Of a stretch of 64,000 nucleotides of DNA, positions 17,407-27,390 are shown piece by piece. The translations under genes and the position numbers were made by a program. The stretch's first letter is position 1; each line of letters opens with the position of its first letter. A model generated the notes under the pieces. That model did not search any database, was not told the origin of the DNA, and saw only the letters and a program-made list of their open reading frames with translations. The DNA is taken from positions 1,240,001 to 1,304,000 of the forward strand of contig NZ_BSVB01000001.1 of the NCBI RefSeq assembly GCF_030161895.1, written 5' to 3'. Origin of the DNA: Pseudolysinimonas kribbensis. GTDB lineage: Bacteria > Actinomycetota > Actinomycetes > Actinomycetales > Microbacteriaceae.

Positions 17407-18846
17407 TTCCGGTGTCAGGATCGGGCTGTCCCCCACGACCTCGCAGAGCGACTCCAGCGCGGCGGGCCAGGCGCTGTCCGAGAGCGCCGAGAAGTTGACC
17501 ACGAGCGCGTCGAGCGGCACCGACGCGGACTGGTCGGGATGGCGGAACTCGGCCATCCCGCTCACGACGAGGCCCCGGGCCTCCGCCGCCCGCACGGTCG
17601 CGGCCTCCCCGCCCGGCGGAAGCTCCAGCACCACCTGGAGGCCGGCGCTCATCCCGAGCACGCGGACGCGCGGCGCCGACCGTGCGAGCGCCTGGATCAG
17701 CTCCTCCCGGCGGCGCCGGTACTTCTGCCGCCGCGCCCGCACGTGGCGGTCGAATGCTCCCGACCGGATGAACTCGGCCAGGGTGAGCTGATCGGTGACG
17801 CTCACGGTCTCGACCCGGCCCTTGCCCTCGCCGACCATGGCGATCAAGCGTTCGGGCACGACCATCCAGGCCAGGCGCAGTGCCGGACCCAGCGATTTGC
17901 TGGCCGTGCCCAGGTAGACGACGTGATCGGGATCCCGGCCCTGCATCGCGCCGATCGGCTTGCGGTCGTAGCGGAACTCGCCGTCGTAGTCGTCCTCGAG
18001 GATCAGCCCGCCCGTCCTGCGCGCCCACTCGAGCGCGGCGATCCGCCGCTCCGCGGAGAGCGCGACGCCCAGCGGGAACTGGTGCGCCGGGGTCAGGAGC
18101 ACGCCGCCGATGTCGGGGCGGGCGTCCAGTTCCCCGATCCGCGCGCCCTCGTCATCCACCGTGAGCGGCGGCGTGGTCAGTCCCTCGTCGTTGAGGGTGA
18201 GGCGGTAGATGTCGAGGCCGTAGCCCTCGACGGCGATGGCTCCGGTTCCGGAGCGGGCCAGCCCTCGCGCCAGGAGCGTCAGTCCGTGATGGAACCCGGA
18301 GGTGATCACGACCGTCTCGGGCCGGGCGATCACGCCGCGAGCGCGCCCGAGGTACTCGGCCAACGTCGTGCGCAGTTCCCTGCTCCCGAGGGGGTCACCG
18401 TAGCCGAAGGCGCTGTAGGGGGCTGCGGGCAGTGCCCGACGGGCGGCGGCCAGCCACGGACCGTGCGGGAAGTCCGCGAAGTCGGCGGCACCGGGGCTGA
18501 GGGTTCGCGAGGGCGCCGGTGCCGCCGGGGGCGCCGGATCCGGTTCGGCCGACCACGGGACCCGATCGGCGACGTGCGTCGCCGATCCGTGCCGGGCCGT
18601 CAGCCAGCCCTCCTCGACGAGGTCGGCGTAGCAGTCCGTCACCGTCGCGCGCGCGATGCCGAGGTCCGCGGCGAGCGCCCGCGAGGCCGGCAGCCGCGTC
18701 CCGGGCGCGAGCCGGCCGGTGCGGATCGCCTCGCGGAGCGCGTCGGTCAGCGACGCCCGGATTCGCGAGCCCCGGAGCTCCAGGTGCAGATCGATCCCGG
18801 CGCGCGCGAGCATCTCGACCGGCGCGCTGCTCGCGGCCTCCGGCAT
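17383..18846 (-). CDS. MocR-type (GntR-aminotransferase) transcriptional regulator
   Basis: A 487-residue MocR-family protein: an N-terminal GntR winged helix (LPASRALAADLGIARATVTDCYADL, helix-turn-helix near residues 50-75) joined to a fold-type I aminotransferase domain. The domain has the PLP-type segments ILEDDYDGEFRYDR and the lysine region GTASKSLGPALRLAW. Such proteins sense PLP or an amino compound. Start ATG 18846 follows the gap after the GT39-like gene. Its position directly upstream of the MFS transporter with direct repeats between them suggests control of that exporter rather than of pyridoxal synthesis, since no pdxST genes are nearby. Confidence 0.88.
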   Translation of the reverse strand: MPEAASSAPVEMLARAGIDLHLELRGSRIRASLTDALREAIRTGRLAPGTRLPASRALAADLGIARATVTDCYADLVEEGWLTARHGSATHVADRVPWSAEPDPAPPAAPAPSRTLSPGAADFADFPHGPWLAAARRALPAAPYSAFGYGDPLGSRELRTTLAEYLGRARGVIARPETVVITSGFHHGLTLLARGLARSGTGAIAVEGYGLDIYRLTLNDEGLTTPPLTVDDEGARIGELDARPDIGGVLLTPAHQFPLGVALSAERRIAALEWARRTGGLILEDDYDGEFRYDRKPIGAMQGRDPDHVVYLGTASKSLGPALRLAWMVVPERLIAMVGEGKGRVETVSVTDQLTLAEFIRSGAFDRHVRARRQKYRRRREELIQALARSAPRVRVLGMSAGLQVVLELPPGGEAATVRAAEARGLVVSGMAEFRHPDQSASVPLDALVVNFSALSDSAWPAALESLCEVVGDSPILTPEVVCNPGE

Positions 18847-18889
18847 GCGTGCAGCGTAGCCGTCGATGTCCCGTCGCGTTCGCCGCGGG

Positions 18890-20380
18890 TCACGGCCGCC
18901 CCCAGAGCGTGACGACGTCCGCATCCAGGGACCACGCACGCTCGGGATGCAGCCCCGCCAGACGCAGGGCCTCGACCTGCGCGGCGCCGTGCCGGCTGCG
19001 GGTGACCAGCCAGACCCGGTCGGAACGACCGATGAGCCCCGGGGTGAGCGGTCGGGTGAGGTCCCAGAGGCCATCGGTGCGCTCGTACGGCGTGACGAGT
19101 CCGAGGTCGGTGACCCCGCGGAACGCGTCGGGGTAGGCGTGCAGGGCGAGGCGCGGACGACGGGAGTGCCGCACGCCGTCGTCGAACGCGATCCCGTCGC
19201 CGGGGTGCGATCGGGCCGCGATCAGCGCGGCGACCTCGTTCCAGTCCGTGCCGGCGTTGCGCGCGGTCGGTGCGCGCTGCGACACGACCGTCGGCGCGGC
19301 CAGGGCCGCCACGAGCGCGATCGCGACCGCCGAGGCCGGTGCCCGTCCGACCGCCGGGAGCCGGCGCACGGCCTCCTCGACCCCGACGGCGAGCAGGAGC
19401 GCGACCCACGGAGCGGTGAAGCCGACGTAGCGCGCGGCGTAGAACCCGCCGAGCGCCGCGCCGAGGGTCAGGATCACGACCGACGGCACGAGCGCGCCCA
19501 CCAGTGCCACGATCCCCGCCCGGGCGAGCGGCGCCCGCCTGAGGACTGCGACGACGGCGAGCAGCAGGGACCCGCCCGCCGCGATCGCGAGCGCGGCGTC
19601 GCCGAACCACGGCGTCACGAGCACTGTGCGCGGCGTCGGGGCGCGGTCGGCGAGGAAGCCGACCTGGGAGCGCTGACGCCATCCCGCGATCACGACGGGC
19701 GCGCTCAGGACGAGGGCGATCCCCACGGCCGCGGCGAACCGGCGCAGCGCGGCGCGGCGCTCGGGGGCCCGGGTGAGCAGCACGACGAGCACGAGATGAG
19801 CCGCGACGACGAGCGCCGTGTCGAGGAAGAGCGTGACGAGCACGCCGAGCCCGACTCCGTAGCCGAGCCAGCGCCATCCGGGCCGCGCGACGGCGCCGCG
19901 CGCCAGGAGCAGGCTCAGGGCGACCACGCCCGCCATCTCGAGCGCCGCGGACCGCGCGTCGCTGCCCGCGTACGCGACGCGGGGCAGCACCGCGAACACG
20001 AGGCCGGCGACGAGCGCCGGACGGAGTCCGCCGCCGAGCGAGCGCACCAGGGGCACCATGCCCGCGGCCGCGAGCGCGACGGCGAGCGCCGAGAGGGCGC
20101 GCACCGCGACGGCGTCGGAGCCCGTGACGACGACCCAGACGTGCAGGATCGCGTAGTACAGCCCGTGCACGGCGTCGATCGAGCCGAGCTCGTCCGCGAG
20201 CGACCCCCAGGAGCGCCGCGCCGACATGATGCTGACCACCTCGTCGCCCCACAGCGACGGGATGCCGGCGCCGGCGAGCGCGACGGCGGCGCCGACCACG
20301 CCGACACCGCAGGCCGCGGCGATCGCGGGCCGCCGGGATGCCGGGGGCGCGTCGACCGGCACCGCGACGAGGGTCGTCAC
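18890..20380 (-). CDS. GT39/GT83-like membrane glycosyltransferase
   Basis: A 496-residue polytopic protein with roughly ten hydrophobic helices and a soluble C-terminal domain. The first extracellular loop has the conserved acidic pair SLWGDEVVS expected for polyprenyl-phosphate-sugar-dependent GT-C enzymes (arabinose/mannose transferases). A second loop reads GLYYAILHVW. GTG start overlaps the stop of the sugar epimerase. It is the last gene of the GT87, MTAP, epimerase, GT39 operon, which points to building a cell-surface glycan. Confidence 0.8.
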   Translation of the reverse strand: MTTLVAVPVDAPPASRRPAIAAACGVGVVGAAVALAGAGIPSLWGDEVVSIMSARRSWGSLADELGSIDAVHGLYYAILHVWVVVTGSDAVAVRALSALAVALAAAGMVPLVRSLGGGLRPALVAGLVFAVLPRVAYAGSDARSAALEMAGVVALSLLLARGAVARPGWRWLGYGVGLGVLVTLFLDTALVVAAHLVLVVLLTRAPERRAALRRFAAAVGIALVLSAPVVIAGWRQRSQVGFLADRAPTPRTVLVTPWFGDAALAIAAGGSLLLAVVAVLRRAPLARAGIVALVGALVPSVVILTLGAALGGFYAARYVGFTAPWVALLLAVGVEEAVRRLPAVGRAPASAVAIALVAALAAPTVVSQRAPTARNAGTDWNEVAALIAARSHPGDGIAFDDGVRHSRRPRLALHAYPDAFRGVTDLGLVTPYERTDGLWDLTRPLTPGLIGRSDRVWLVTRSRHGAAQVEALRLAGLHPERAWSLDADVVTLWGRP

Positions 20381-21398
20381 GCGGCCGCCTCGGCGGCGAA
20401 CTCCCGCATGCCGTCCTCGAAGGCGACGACCGCGCTCCAGCCGAGCTCCCGTCGCGCCCGATCGGACGACGCGGTGATGTGTCGCACGTCGCCCAGGCGG
20501 TACTGCCCGGTCACCACGGGCGCGGGCCCCCGACGGCCGCCGCCAGCGACGATGCCAGCTCGCCCACCGTTCGCACGACACCGCTGCCGATGTTGAACGC
20601 GCGCAGCCCCGGATCGGCGATCGCGGATGCCCAGTCGAGGGCGGCCAGGTTCGCGGCCGCCACGTCGCGCACGTGCACGAAGTCGCGGCGCTGACCGCCG
20701 TCCTCGAAGACCCGCGGCGCCCGGCCGTGCGCCAGCTCTGACCGGAACAGCGCGGCGACACCGGCATAGGGGGTGTCGCGTGGCATCCGGGGGCCGTAGA
20801 CATTGTGATAGCGCAGGGCCGCTACGCGTCCGTCGACCGCCCGCGCCCACGCGCTCGCGAGCTGCTCCTGCGACAGCTTGCTGACGGCGTACACGTTGCG
20901 GGGATCCGGCACGGCCGACTCGTCGACGACCTGCGGCACGAGAGCGTGCCCGTCGTCGCCGATCGGGTCGAAGCGCCCCGCCTCCAGATCCGCGACGGAT
21001 CGCGGGGGCACCGCGACCGGGCCGCGGGCGTCGCGGTACGCGCCCTCGCCGTAGACGACCATCGACGACGACAGCACCAGCCGGCGCACCTCCGCGCGCG
21101 CCATCGCCGCCAGCAGCAGCGCCATTCCCGTGACGTTGACGCTCGTGTACTCGGGCGCGTCGTCGAAGTCGACCCCGAGCCCGACCTTCGCCGCGAGGTG
21201 CACGACCGCGTCCATCCCGCGCAGCGCGGAGTCGGCGGCGCCCGGACGGGTCAGGTCGTCGTGCATCAGCTCCACGCCGGCCGGCACCCGGCCGATCGCG
21301 CGATCGAGCACGCGCACCGTGTGCCCGCTCCGGATCGCCCGCTCGACGACGTGCGATCCGATGAACCCGAGGCCGCCGGTCACCAGGATGCGGCTCAT
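20377..21398 (-). CDS. NAD-dependent nucleotide-sugar epimerase/dehydratase (C-terminal frame break)
   Basis: Extended SDR of about 340 residues. It has VTGGLGFIGSHVVE at the N-terminus, HLAAKVGLG, the SSSMVVYGEG strand, and the catalytic region in which NVYAVSKLSQEQL supplies Tyr and Lys. The C-terminal DFVHVRDVAAANL is typical of UDP-glucose-4-epimerase-like enzymes. Near 20530 a five-G run breaks the frame. One added base continues as GGPAPVVTGQYRLGDVRH and the normal tail. ATGA overlap with the MTAP gene upstream. Confidence 0.82.
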
Positions 21399-22220
21399 CG
21401 GGCGAGCACCGCATCGATCGCGGCGGCCGGCAGCAGGCGGCGACCCGCGTAGTCGTCGGGGATCGCCGCCACGATCGCCGCGATCGCGGCGCGGATGCGC
21501 GGAGCCGCCTGGGCCATCCGGCGCAGCACGAGCTCCGCGTCGGCGCCGTCGCCCGTCGCCGCGCCGTCGCGTTCGGCATCGATGTCGGCATCGATGTCGG
21601 TCACGAACGAGAGCGCGACGAGGCCGACGCCGAGCTCGGCCGCGAGCACGGCCTCCGGGTACTGGGTCATGTTGACGATCTGCGCGCCGGCCGCACGGAA
21701 CCAGCGGGACTCGGCGCGTGTGGAGAACCTCGGACCCTGCACGACGACGCTCGTGACGCCGTCGACCGGGCTCTCCCCGCGGCGCGCAGGGCCGCCGCGG
21801 CGAGGCGCCGGAGCTCCGGATCGAACGGATCGGCCGCCGGCAGGTGCTGCACGTCGTCGTCGAAGTAGGTGTCGGCACGCCCCCAGGTGCGGTCGATGAG
21901 CTGCGACGGGAGCACCAGGTCGCCGGGGCGCAGCGCCGGATCCACGGCGCCGACCGCCGACGACGACACGATGGCCCGCACACCCAGGCGGGCGAGCGCC
22001 CAGATGTTGGCGCGGGCGTTGATGCGATGCGGCGCGAGCCGGTGCCCTCCCCGTGCCGGGGCAGGAACGCGACCCGCCGGCCGGCCAGCTCGCCGATCGT
22101 GACGGCATCCGACGGCGACCCGTACGGCGTCTGCAGGTCGATCCGCTCCGGATCGTCGAACAGCCGGTACAGTCCGGAACCGCCGATCACGGCGATGGCG
22201 ACGGACGCGGTGGCGCTCAT
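21395..22220 (-). CDS. S-methyl-5'-thioadenosine phosphorylase family protein (two frame breaks)
   Basis: Nucleoside phosphorylase of the MTAP/PNP family, 275 residues after repair. Motifs are IGGSGLYRLFDD, GSPSDAVTIGEL, RHGEG followed by HRINARANIW, AVDPALRPGDLV, and the substrate-pocket NMTQYPEAVLAAELG. The frame breaks near 22050 and 21780, each repaired by one G. In a glycosyltransferase operon this could recycle methylthioadenosine or act on another nucleoside; I leave the symbol empty because the MTAP versus guanosine preference cannot be told here. Confidence 0.83.
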
Positions 22221-23638
22221 CGGGAGGTCCTCTCGGGCAGGGGCGCGCGGGCGCCGAACGGGAGTCGAAGGCGGGAGACGACCGCCGGGATCTCGGCCCG
22301 GTGCCGGACGGCGAGCGCGACCAGCAGCACGATCACGGCCGCTCCGAAGGCGGCGCGACTGGTCGCGAGGCCCGGATGCAGCTGCCGCACCGTCATCGCG
22401 ACGGTCACGACGAGCCATTCCGGCCTGCCCGCCATCGCCGCGAACGGCACGAGCAGAAGCGCGTACCAGGGGTAGGCGGGGGTGACGATCAGCAGCGTCG
22501 CGCCGACGACCGCCGCCTGCACGCCCCACGGGCGCTCCGGATCGGCACGCCAGACCGCGAACGCCGCCACCACCGCGACCAGGACCGCCGCGCCGACGGT
22601 CGACCACGATCCGGGCAGCACGAGCGAGAGCAGGGCCGAGCGCGATCCCGACTCGTACCCCTCCTCGGAGAAGTACCCCGGCAGGTATCCGATCACCTTC
22701 GGACCGCTCGCCAGCAGGTAGGGCGCGTAGACGGCGGCGACGGCGCCCGCCGCGGCCAGCACCACCGCCACCGGACGCCGGCGCAGCAGGGGTGGAGCGA
22801 CCAGACCGGGGATGAACTTCGTCGCGACGCCGAGTCCGAGCAGCACGCCGCCCACGACGGCACGGCGACGGCGGAGCACCGGCACCGCGAGCACCCCGGT
22901 GGCGGCGACCGCGAACAGCACGCCCAGCACGTCGACGTGCGAGTCGGTCACCGCCTGGTCGAGCACGAACGGGCACCACAGCCACAGGGCGCTCCACCGC
23001 GGATCGCGCCCGCCGCGGCGCAGGAGGAGGGCGAGCAGCGCGCCGACCGCGCCGACCAGCAGGAGCCCGCCGACCTGGAGCGGCGCGTACGCGGCGGTCG
23101 TCGGCACCAGCGCGCGCACCGCCGCGAAGTACGCCTCGCTCACCGGGGGATAGATCGTCGGCACCCGGGGCCGGTTCAGCGCGGTGCACAGCAGGGCGCC
23201 GCCGGGCTCCTCGCGGGTGCTCATGATCCGCTGGCCGGCGCAGCGCCCGTCCACGGGCGCCGGGTACAACCACCCCGGCCGCAGCCCGGCCAGCGCCGAC
23301 GAGGCGGGCACGTGCTCGTAGGGCGAGACGCCGGCATCCTGCACGATGCCGTCCCAGGCGTAGCGCGCCGAGTCGGTGCTCAGGTGCGGGGGCCCCGCGA
23401 GCGCGGCACCGCCCAGCACCGCCGCGCCGACGACCACGAGCACGAGCGCGGCGCGCCCGCGCACCCGGAACAGCAGCGTGACGGCCACCGCGAACCCCGC
23501 GAGCGCGATGGCGCCGACCGCCGTCAGCGGCCAGGCGCCGGAGCGGTCGAACAGCTGGAAGGCGTGCCCGACGACGACCGCCGCGACGGCCACCGCGAGC
23601 GCCGCCGCGGCGCCCACGATCGGCAGCACCACGCGCAT
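22217..23638 (-). CDS. GT87-like (DUF2029) membrane glycosyltransferase
   Basis: A 473-residue polytopic protein with about eleven helices. A long extracytoplasmic loop after helix 3 holds RYAWDGIVQDAGVSPYEHVP and the Cys-containing DGRCAGQRIM and LLCTALNRPR. A later AVTDSHVDVLGVL and GVATKFIPGLVAPPL resemble mannosyl/arabinosyl GT-C enzymes (GT87). ATG 23638 starts the operon; a longer frame upstream is unlikely. Divergent from the cytochrome b gene 111 bases away. Confidence 0.78.
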   Translation of the reverse strand: MRVVLPIVGAAAALAVAVAAVVVGHAFQLFDRSGAWPLTAVGAIALAGFAVAVTLLFRVRGRAALVLVVVGAAVLGGAALAGPPHLSTDSARYAWDGIVQDAGVSPYEHVPASSALAGLRPGWLYPAPVDGRCAGQRIMSTREEPGGALLCTALNRPRVPTIYPPVSEAYFAAVRALVPTTAAYAPLQVGGLLLVGAVGALLALLLRRGGRDPRWSALWLWCPFVLDQAVTDSHVDVLGVLFAVAATGVLAVPVLRRRRAVVGGVLLGLGVATKFIPGLVAPPLLRRRPVAVVLAAAGAVAAVYAPYLLASGPKVIGYLPGYFSEEGYESGSRSALLSLVLPGSWSTVGAAVLVAVVAAFAVWRADPERPWGVQAAVVGATLLIVTPAYPWYALLLVPFAAMAGRPEWLVVTVAMTVRQLHPGLATSRAAFGAAVIVLLVALAVRHRAEIPAVVSRLRLPFGARAPLPERTSR

Positions 23639-23749
23639 CCCTCGATGCTCGCCTGCGGGTCGCGGCCATCCGGCCCGAACGCGGCATCCGTTCGCGGACC
23701 GTAAGAACTGCCGCGCCCCGCTCGGGCCGGCACCGGCGAGCATCGACTC

Positions 23750-24369
23750 GTGACGCAGCTGACCGAGCGCCTGGGCGATGCCCTCGAGGCCCGGATGCGA
23801 CGTGCGCAGGGCGGGCTCGGCTCCCCGGTGCGCCGCCCCGCTCCGCGGTCGTGCTCGGCCGGCTGCTCGGGCCCGCGTTCCTGATCTGCTTCCTGACCGG
23901 GCTGTACAGCCACTTCCTGCAGGATCCGCTGCCCGGCATGGTGTTCCCGACCCGGCCGGCGTGGATCTACCAGCTCACCCAGGGCGTGCACGTCACGGCC
24001 GGCCTGGCGCTCGTGCCGCTGCTGCTCGGCAAGCTCTGGTCGGTCTACGGCCGGCTGTTCGAATGGCCGCCGCTGCGCGGGGTGCTGCACCTGATCGAGC
24101 GCGGACTGGTCGGCGTGCTCGTCGCGACGGCCCTGCTCGAGCCGGCGATCGGTCTGATCAACACGTACCAGTGGTACCCGTGGCCGTTCCCGTTCCGGCA
24201 GACGCACTTCGCCCTGGCCTGGGTGCTCGTGGGCGCGCTCGCGGTGCACGTGGGCGTGAAGCTGCCGATCATCGTGCAGCACTGGTCGCGGCGCGAGCGC
24301 CCGCGGCCCGACCGGCCGCCGATCGAGCGCCACGGAACGGAGGGTCGGGATGCCGACATCAGCGCCTGA
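23750..24369 (+). CDS. Membrane cytochrome b subunit partner of molybdopterin oxidoreductase (frame break)
   Basis: About 206 residues with four hydrophobic helices. Histidines sit in helix positions expected to bind b heme (YSHFLQ, QGVHVTAGLALVPLLLGKLW, QTHFALAWVLVGALAVHVGVK). This type of di-heme b561-like protein hands electrons to or from Tat-exported molybdoenzymes such as the gene that follows. The N-terminal ~35 residues are in another frame; one added C near 23862 joins VRRP to VVLGRLLGPAFL. GTG start. The end overlaps the next start by 20 bases. Confidence 0.72.
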
Positions 24370-24976
24370 ACCGCGGCGCGACCTCCTGACCCGCCGGGCG
24401 TTCTTCGGGACGATCGCGGCGGCATCCGGCGCCCTCGTTCTGCTCACCGCGGGCCAGAGCTTCGCACCGTTCGACGGGTTCAACCTCTTCGCGCCGCGGC
24501 GGTACGGAGCCGGGCCGCAGAGCCTTCCGATCAACCGGACGGCGCGCAAGGCGGGCGTGCGGGATGCCGCCCTCGACCCCGGCTGGCGGCTCGAGGTGGA
24601 GGCGGACGGGCGCACCGCCGCGTTCAGCCGCGCCCAGTTGCGTCGCCTGCCGCAGACGGAGGCCGTGCTGCCGATCGCGTGCGTGGAGGGGTGGAGCACG
24701 TCCGCGCACTGGCGGGGTGTGCGGCTCGCCGAGCTGTTCGCGCACGTCGGGTCGACGACGCCGCGGGGCATCCGGGTGCGCAGTCTGGAGACCCACGGCG
24801 CGTACCGGGTGACGACGATGGAGACCGAATTCGCGCGCGATCCCACGGCCCTCGTCGCGCTCGAGCTGAACGGCGAGGCCCTCGACCTCGACCACGGCTA
24901 CCCCGCGCGCATCATCGCGCCCGGGCGTCCCGGGGTGCTGCAGACCAAGTGGCTGGCCCGCCTGGAGGCGCTGTGA
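24350..24976 (+). CDS. Tat-exported molybdopterin-dependent oxidoreductase (sulfite-oxidase fold)
   Basis: A 208-residue protein with a twin-arginine signal (LLTRRAFFGTIAAASGALVLL) and a sulfite-oxidase-type molybdopterin domain. The cofactor cysteine is in LPIACVEGWSTSAHW, followed by GVRLAELFAHVG and the C-terminal YPARIIAPGRPGVLQTKWL. It is shorter than YedY and lacks the dimerisation domain. With the preceding cytochrome b it should form a periplasmic-face reductase or oxidase. Substrate unknown; protein methionine sulfoxide or sulfur oxyanions are possibilities from relatives. Confidence 0.83.
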   Translation: MPTSAPEPRRDLLTRRAFFGTIAAASGALVLLTAGQSFAPFDGFNLFAPRRYGAGPQSLPINRTARKAGVRDAALDPGWRLEVEADGRTAAFSRAQLRRLPQTEAVLPIACVEGWSTSAHWRGVRLAELFAHVGSTTPRGIRVRSLETHGAYRVTTMETEFARDPTALVALELNGEALDLDHGYPARIIAPGRPGVLQTKWLARLEAL

Positions 24977-25452
24977 GCGCGGCGCCGCGGGAGCTGTCCG
25001 CCGGGGCGTTCTGGGCGATCCGGCTCACGCTGTACGGGATCGGCGTCGCGCTGCTGGTGACCGGAGCGGTGCTCCTGTTCGGGCGGCCGACCGGACCGCG
25101 GCTGACCGGGATCGTGCTGTGGCTGGGCTGCGCGATCGTGCTGCACGACGCGATCCTGGTGCCGACGCTCACGCTGGTCGGCCGGGTGCGCGACGCCGCG
25201 GGCCGCCGGATCGGGATTCCATCCGCGGCGGTGCAGCTGGTGAGCGGCGCACTCGCGATCGGCGCCCTGCTGACGCTCGCGGTGATCCCCGAGCTCTGGG
25301 CTCAGCACCTCGGACCGGCCAACCCGACGGTGCTGCCCGGCGACTACGGGCCGCGCCTGCTGCTGGTCTGGGGGCTGCTCGCCGTGCTCTGCGCGGCGGG
25401 CATCGTGCTCATCACGCTGCGCGTGCGCCGGCGCTCCTTCGCAGCACGCTGA
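24973..25452 (+). CDS. Hypothetical four-helix membrane protein
   Basis: A 159-residue protein with four strongly hydrophobic helices (for example AIRLTLYGIGVALLVTGAVL and LLLVWGLLAVLCAAGIVLI) and short loops. I recognise no catalytic motif. GTG start overlaps the molybdoenzyme stop, so it is the third gene of that operon and may be an accessory membrane subunit. Its last 41 bases overlap the convergent methyltransferase gene. Confidence 0.65.
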   Translation: MSAAPRELSAGAFWAIRLTLYGIGVALLVTGAVLLFGRPTGPRLTGIVLWLGCAIVLHDAILVPTLTLVGRVRDAAGRRIGIPSAAVQLVSGALAIGALLTLAVIPELWAQHLGPANPTVLPGDYGPRLLLVWGLLAVLCAAGIVLITLRVRRRSFAAR

Positions 25453-26107
25453 AGCTGCGTCCGCCCCGGGTCCACTGCTCGTCGAGGCTCAGCCCCGCCT
25501 CCGCCGCCACGGCCGCGAGCCGGGCCGCGCCCAGCTCCGCCCACGGGAACACCGGACCCCGGCGTCCGGTGTCGTCGCTCAATCGCGCCAGATAGCGCCG
25601 ATTGCGGCCGGCATCGACGTGGGTCTCGACGTGGATCCGCCCGTCGGGGGCCATCAGCTCGCCGCAGCGCCGGAGCAGCGCGCACGGGTCGCCGCCGATG
25701 CCGATGTTGCCGTCGGCGAGCAGCACCGCGCCCCATTCCCCGTCGCGCGGCACGGCGCCGAACACCGAGCGGCGCAGCACGGGCAGGCCCTGTCTGATCG
25801 CGTGGCGGACCGCGGCCGGCGAGACGTCGACGCCGAGGGCGATGCGCCCCGCCAGCACGGCGGCCCGCACCAGGCGACCCGGACCGCATCCGACGTCGAG
25901 CAGCGAGCCGCACGTTCGGCGGACGAGGGCCGCATCGACGTCGTCGTGCCGCATCCACCGCCCCACCTCCAGCGCGTCGGCGCGACCGCCGGTCAGCACC
26001 TGCACCCGCAGCAGGCCGCCGCCCCGCTCGAGGGCCGCCTCGTACGGATCGCCCCCGAACGCCGCCGGCTCGCGACGCTCGCCGACGACGACGCTGTGCC
26101 GGATCAC
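25412..26107 (-). CDS. Class I SAM-dependent methyltransferase
   Basis: A 231-residue Rossmann-type methyltransferase. Motif I is LLDVGCGPGRLVRAA near residue 70, the acidic end of strand 2 is ALGVDVSPAAV, and motif IV region is VLLADGNIGIGGDP. GTG start overlaps the DUF2064 gene stop. It is the last of three genes (GT2, DUF2064, methyltransferase), a grouping I have seen in actinobacterial genomes beside molybdopterin oxidoreductases. Substrate unknown. Confidence 0.82.
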   Translation of the reverse strand: MIRHSVVVGERREPAAFGGDPYEAALERGGGLLRVQVLTGGRADALEVGRWMRHDDVDAALVRRTCGSLLDVGCGPGRLVRAAVLAGRIALGVDVSPAAVRHAIRQGLPVLRRSVFGAVPRDGEWGAVLLADGNIGIGGDPCALLRRCGELMAPDGRIHVETHVDAGRNRRYLARLSDDTGRRGPVFPWAELGAARLAAVAAEAGLSLDEQWTRGGRSFSVLRRSAGARAA

Positions 26108-26734
26108 GATGCGGCCGGCGCCGCGGAGCGCGCGGCCGCGGCGAACGCGGCGGCCGTGCGACTGGCCGGGATCGCCCGCGCCACGGCGACCAGATCGGCG
26201 ATGCCGTCGATGTCGCTCAGGGTGGGCAGCGGCCGCACCCGCAGACCGGCGCTCCGCAACCGACCGACGGTGCGCTCACCGGTGTCGTTGCGCGACATCG
26301 GGATGCCGCGCACGAGCGACCCGTCCGGTCGGCGCACCCCGAGCGCCCAGAACCCGCCGTCAAGCGCCGGACCGAACCACGCGTCGACGTCGTCCGGCCA
26401 CGGCCGCAGCACCGGCCGGATGGCGGGGCCGAGCTGCGGGGTGTCCATCCCCACCAGCACCATGGGCTCGTCGAGCCGGTCGAGCAGAGCCGCGAGGCGC
26501 TCGTCGAGCGTTCCCCGGGCTGGCGCAAGAGCTCCCAGCCCGACGCCGATGGCGGCGGATGCCCGGCGTCGCTGTACAGGATCCGGCGGCTTCCGAACCC
26601 CTCGAGAGCCGCCAGGGTGTCGTCGAGGCTCGCCGCGGCGACGGCGGCCGCGGCCGCGAGGCTGAGGGCGGATGCAGGCGCGTCTTCACGCGACCCGGCG
26701 CCGGGTGCTTGGCGACGACGACCACGGCGGTCAT
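26104..26734 (-). CDS. DUF2064 / TIGR04282-type nucleotidyl-glycosyl transferase (two frame breaks)
   Basis: About 210 residues of the GT-A-like DUF2064 family. The N-terminus AVVVVAKHPAPGRVKTRL is the family signature. The C-terminal half has MVLVGMDTPQLGP, the metal-site DAWFGPALDGGFWALG and LPTLSDIDGIADL. Between them the frame is lost twice (near 26668 and 26520); adding one base at each GGG run on the plus strand restores HPPLSLAAA and LDERLAALLDRLDEP. Start and stop overlap the neighbouring genes. Function of the family is unproven. Confidence 0.72.
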
Positions 26735-27390
26735 GCGCCGGCCGCCCGCAGCTGGGCCGTCATGTCGCGCACGGCGCTGATCGCCCCGCGCAGGTCGCCC
26801 GACACCTTGGAGCGCCCGATCCGCGGACGGTACGGCACGTCGAGCTCGGCGATCCGCCACCCCGCGCGCGTCGCCGCGACCAGTGTCTCGAGCGGGTAGC
26901 CGCTGCGCCGATCGGTCAGGCCCAGGCCCAGCATCGGCTCCCGCCGGAACACTCGGAACGGCGGCACGTCGTGCACGGCGATGCCGAGCCGGCGGCGCAG
27001 CCGCCAGGCGAGCAGCTCGTTCGAGAGCCGTTGCGGTGCCGGCCACGCGGCACGGGACACGGGCCGGCGGCGACCGAGAACCAGATCGGCGGTGTCGAGC
27101 AACGCGACCGCGGCGGGCAGCAGCCCGGGGTCGAGCGAGCCGTCGGCATCGAGCACGGCCACGACCTCGGCGGTCGCCGCGACCAGGCCGGCGTGCACGG
27201 CGGCGCCGTAGCCGCGACGCTCCTCCCGCACCACGACCGCGCCGGCGGCCGCCGCCACCTCGACCGATGAGTCGCGCGAGCCGTTGTCGACGACGATCGC
27301 CCGGTATCCCCGCGGCAGCGCCGCGAGCACGCCGGGCAGTGCCGCCGCCTCGTCGAGGCAGGGCAGGACGACATCCACGCAGGCGCTCAC
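26731..27390 (-). CDS. GT2-family glycosyltransferase
   Basis: A 219-residue GT-A glycosyltransferase with VVLPCLDEAAALPGVLAAL at the N-terminus, AIVVDNGSRDSSVEVA, the GYGAAVHAGL loop, and the DXD-like VLDADGSLDPG. The C-terminal segment RSGYPLETLVAATRAGWRI and YRPRIGRSKVSGDLRG is typical of the dolichol-phosphate-mannose-synthase-like group. GTG start; first gene of the three-gene operon, divergent from the response regulator. Confidence 0.85.
   Translation of the reverse strand: MSACVDVVLPCLDEAAALPGVLAALPRGYRAIVVDNGSRDSSVEVAAAAGAVVVREERRGYGAAVHAGLVAATAEVVAVLDADGSLDPGLLPAAVALLDTADLVLGRRRPVSRAAWPAPQRLSNELLAWRLRRRLGIAVHDVPPFRVFRREPMLGLGLTDRRSGYPLETLVAATRAGWRIAELDVPYRPRIGRSKVSGDLRGAISAVRDMTAQLRAAGA

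Noticed and set aside
20511..23939. A continuous 1142-codon minus-strand frame
   Set aside because: It runs through parts of three recognisable genes (GT87, MTAP, epimerase). Only the MTAP N-terminus and most of the epimerase are in the coding frame; the rest is a high-GC shadow.
26104..26734. Selenoprotein link of the DUF2064 gene
   Set aside because: The family name mentions selenodomains, but no UGA recoding signal or selenium gene is seen; the break is a run-length change.
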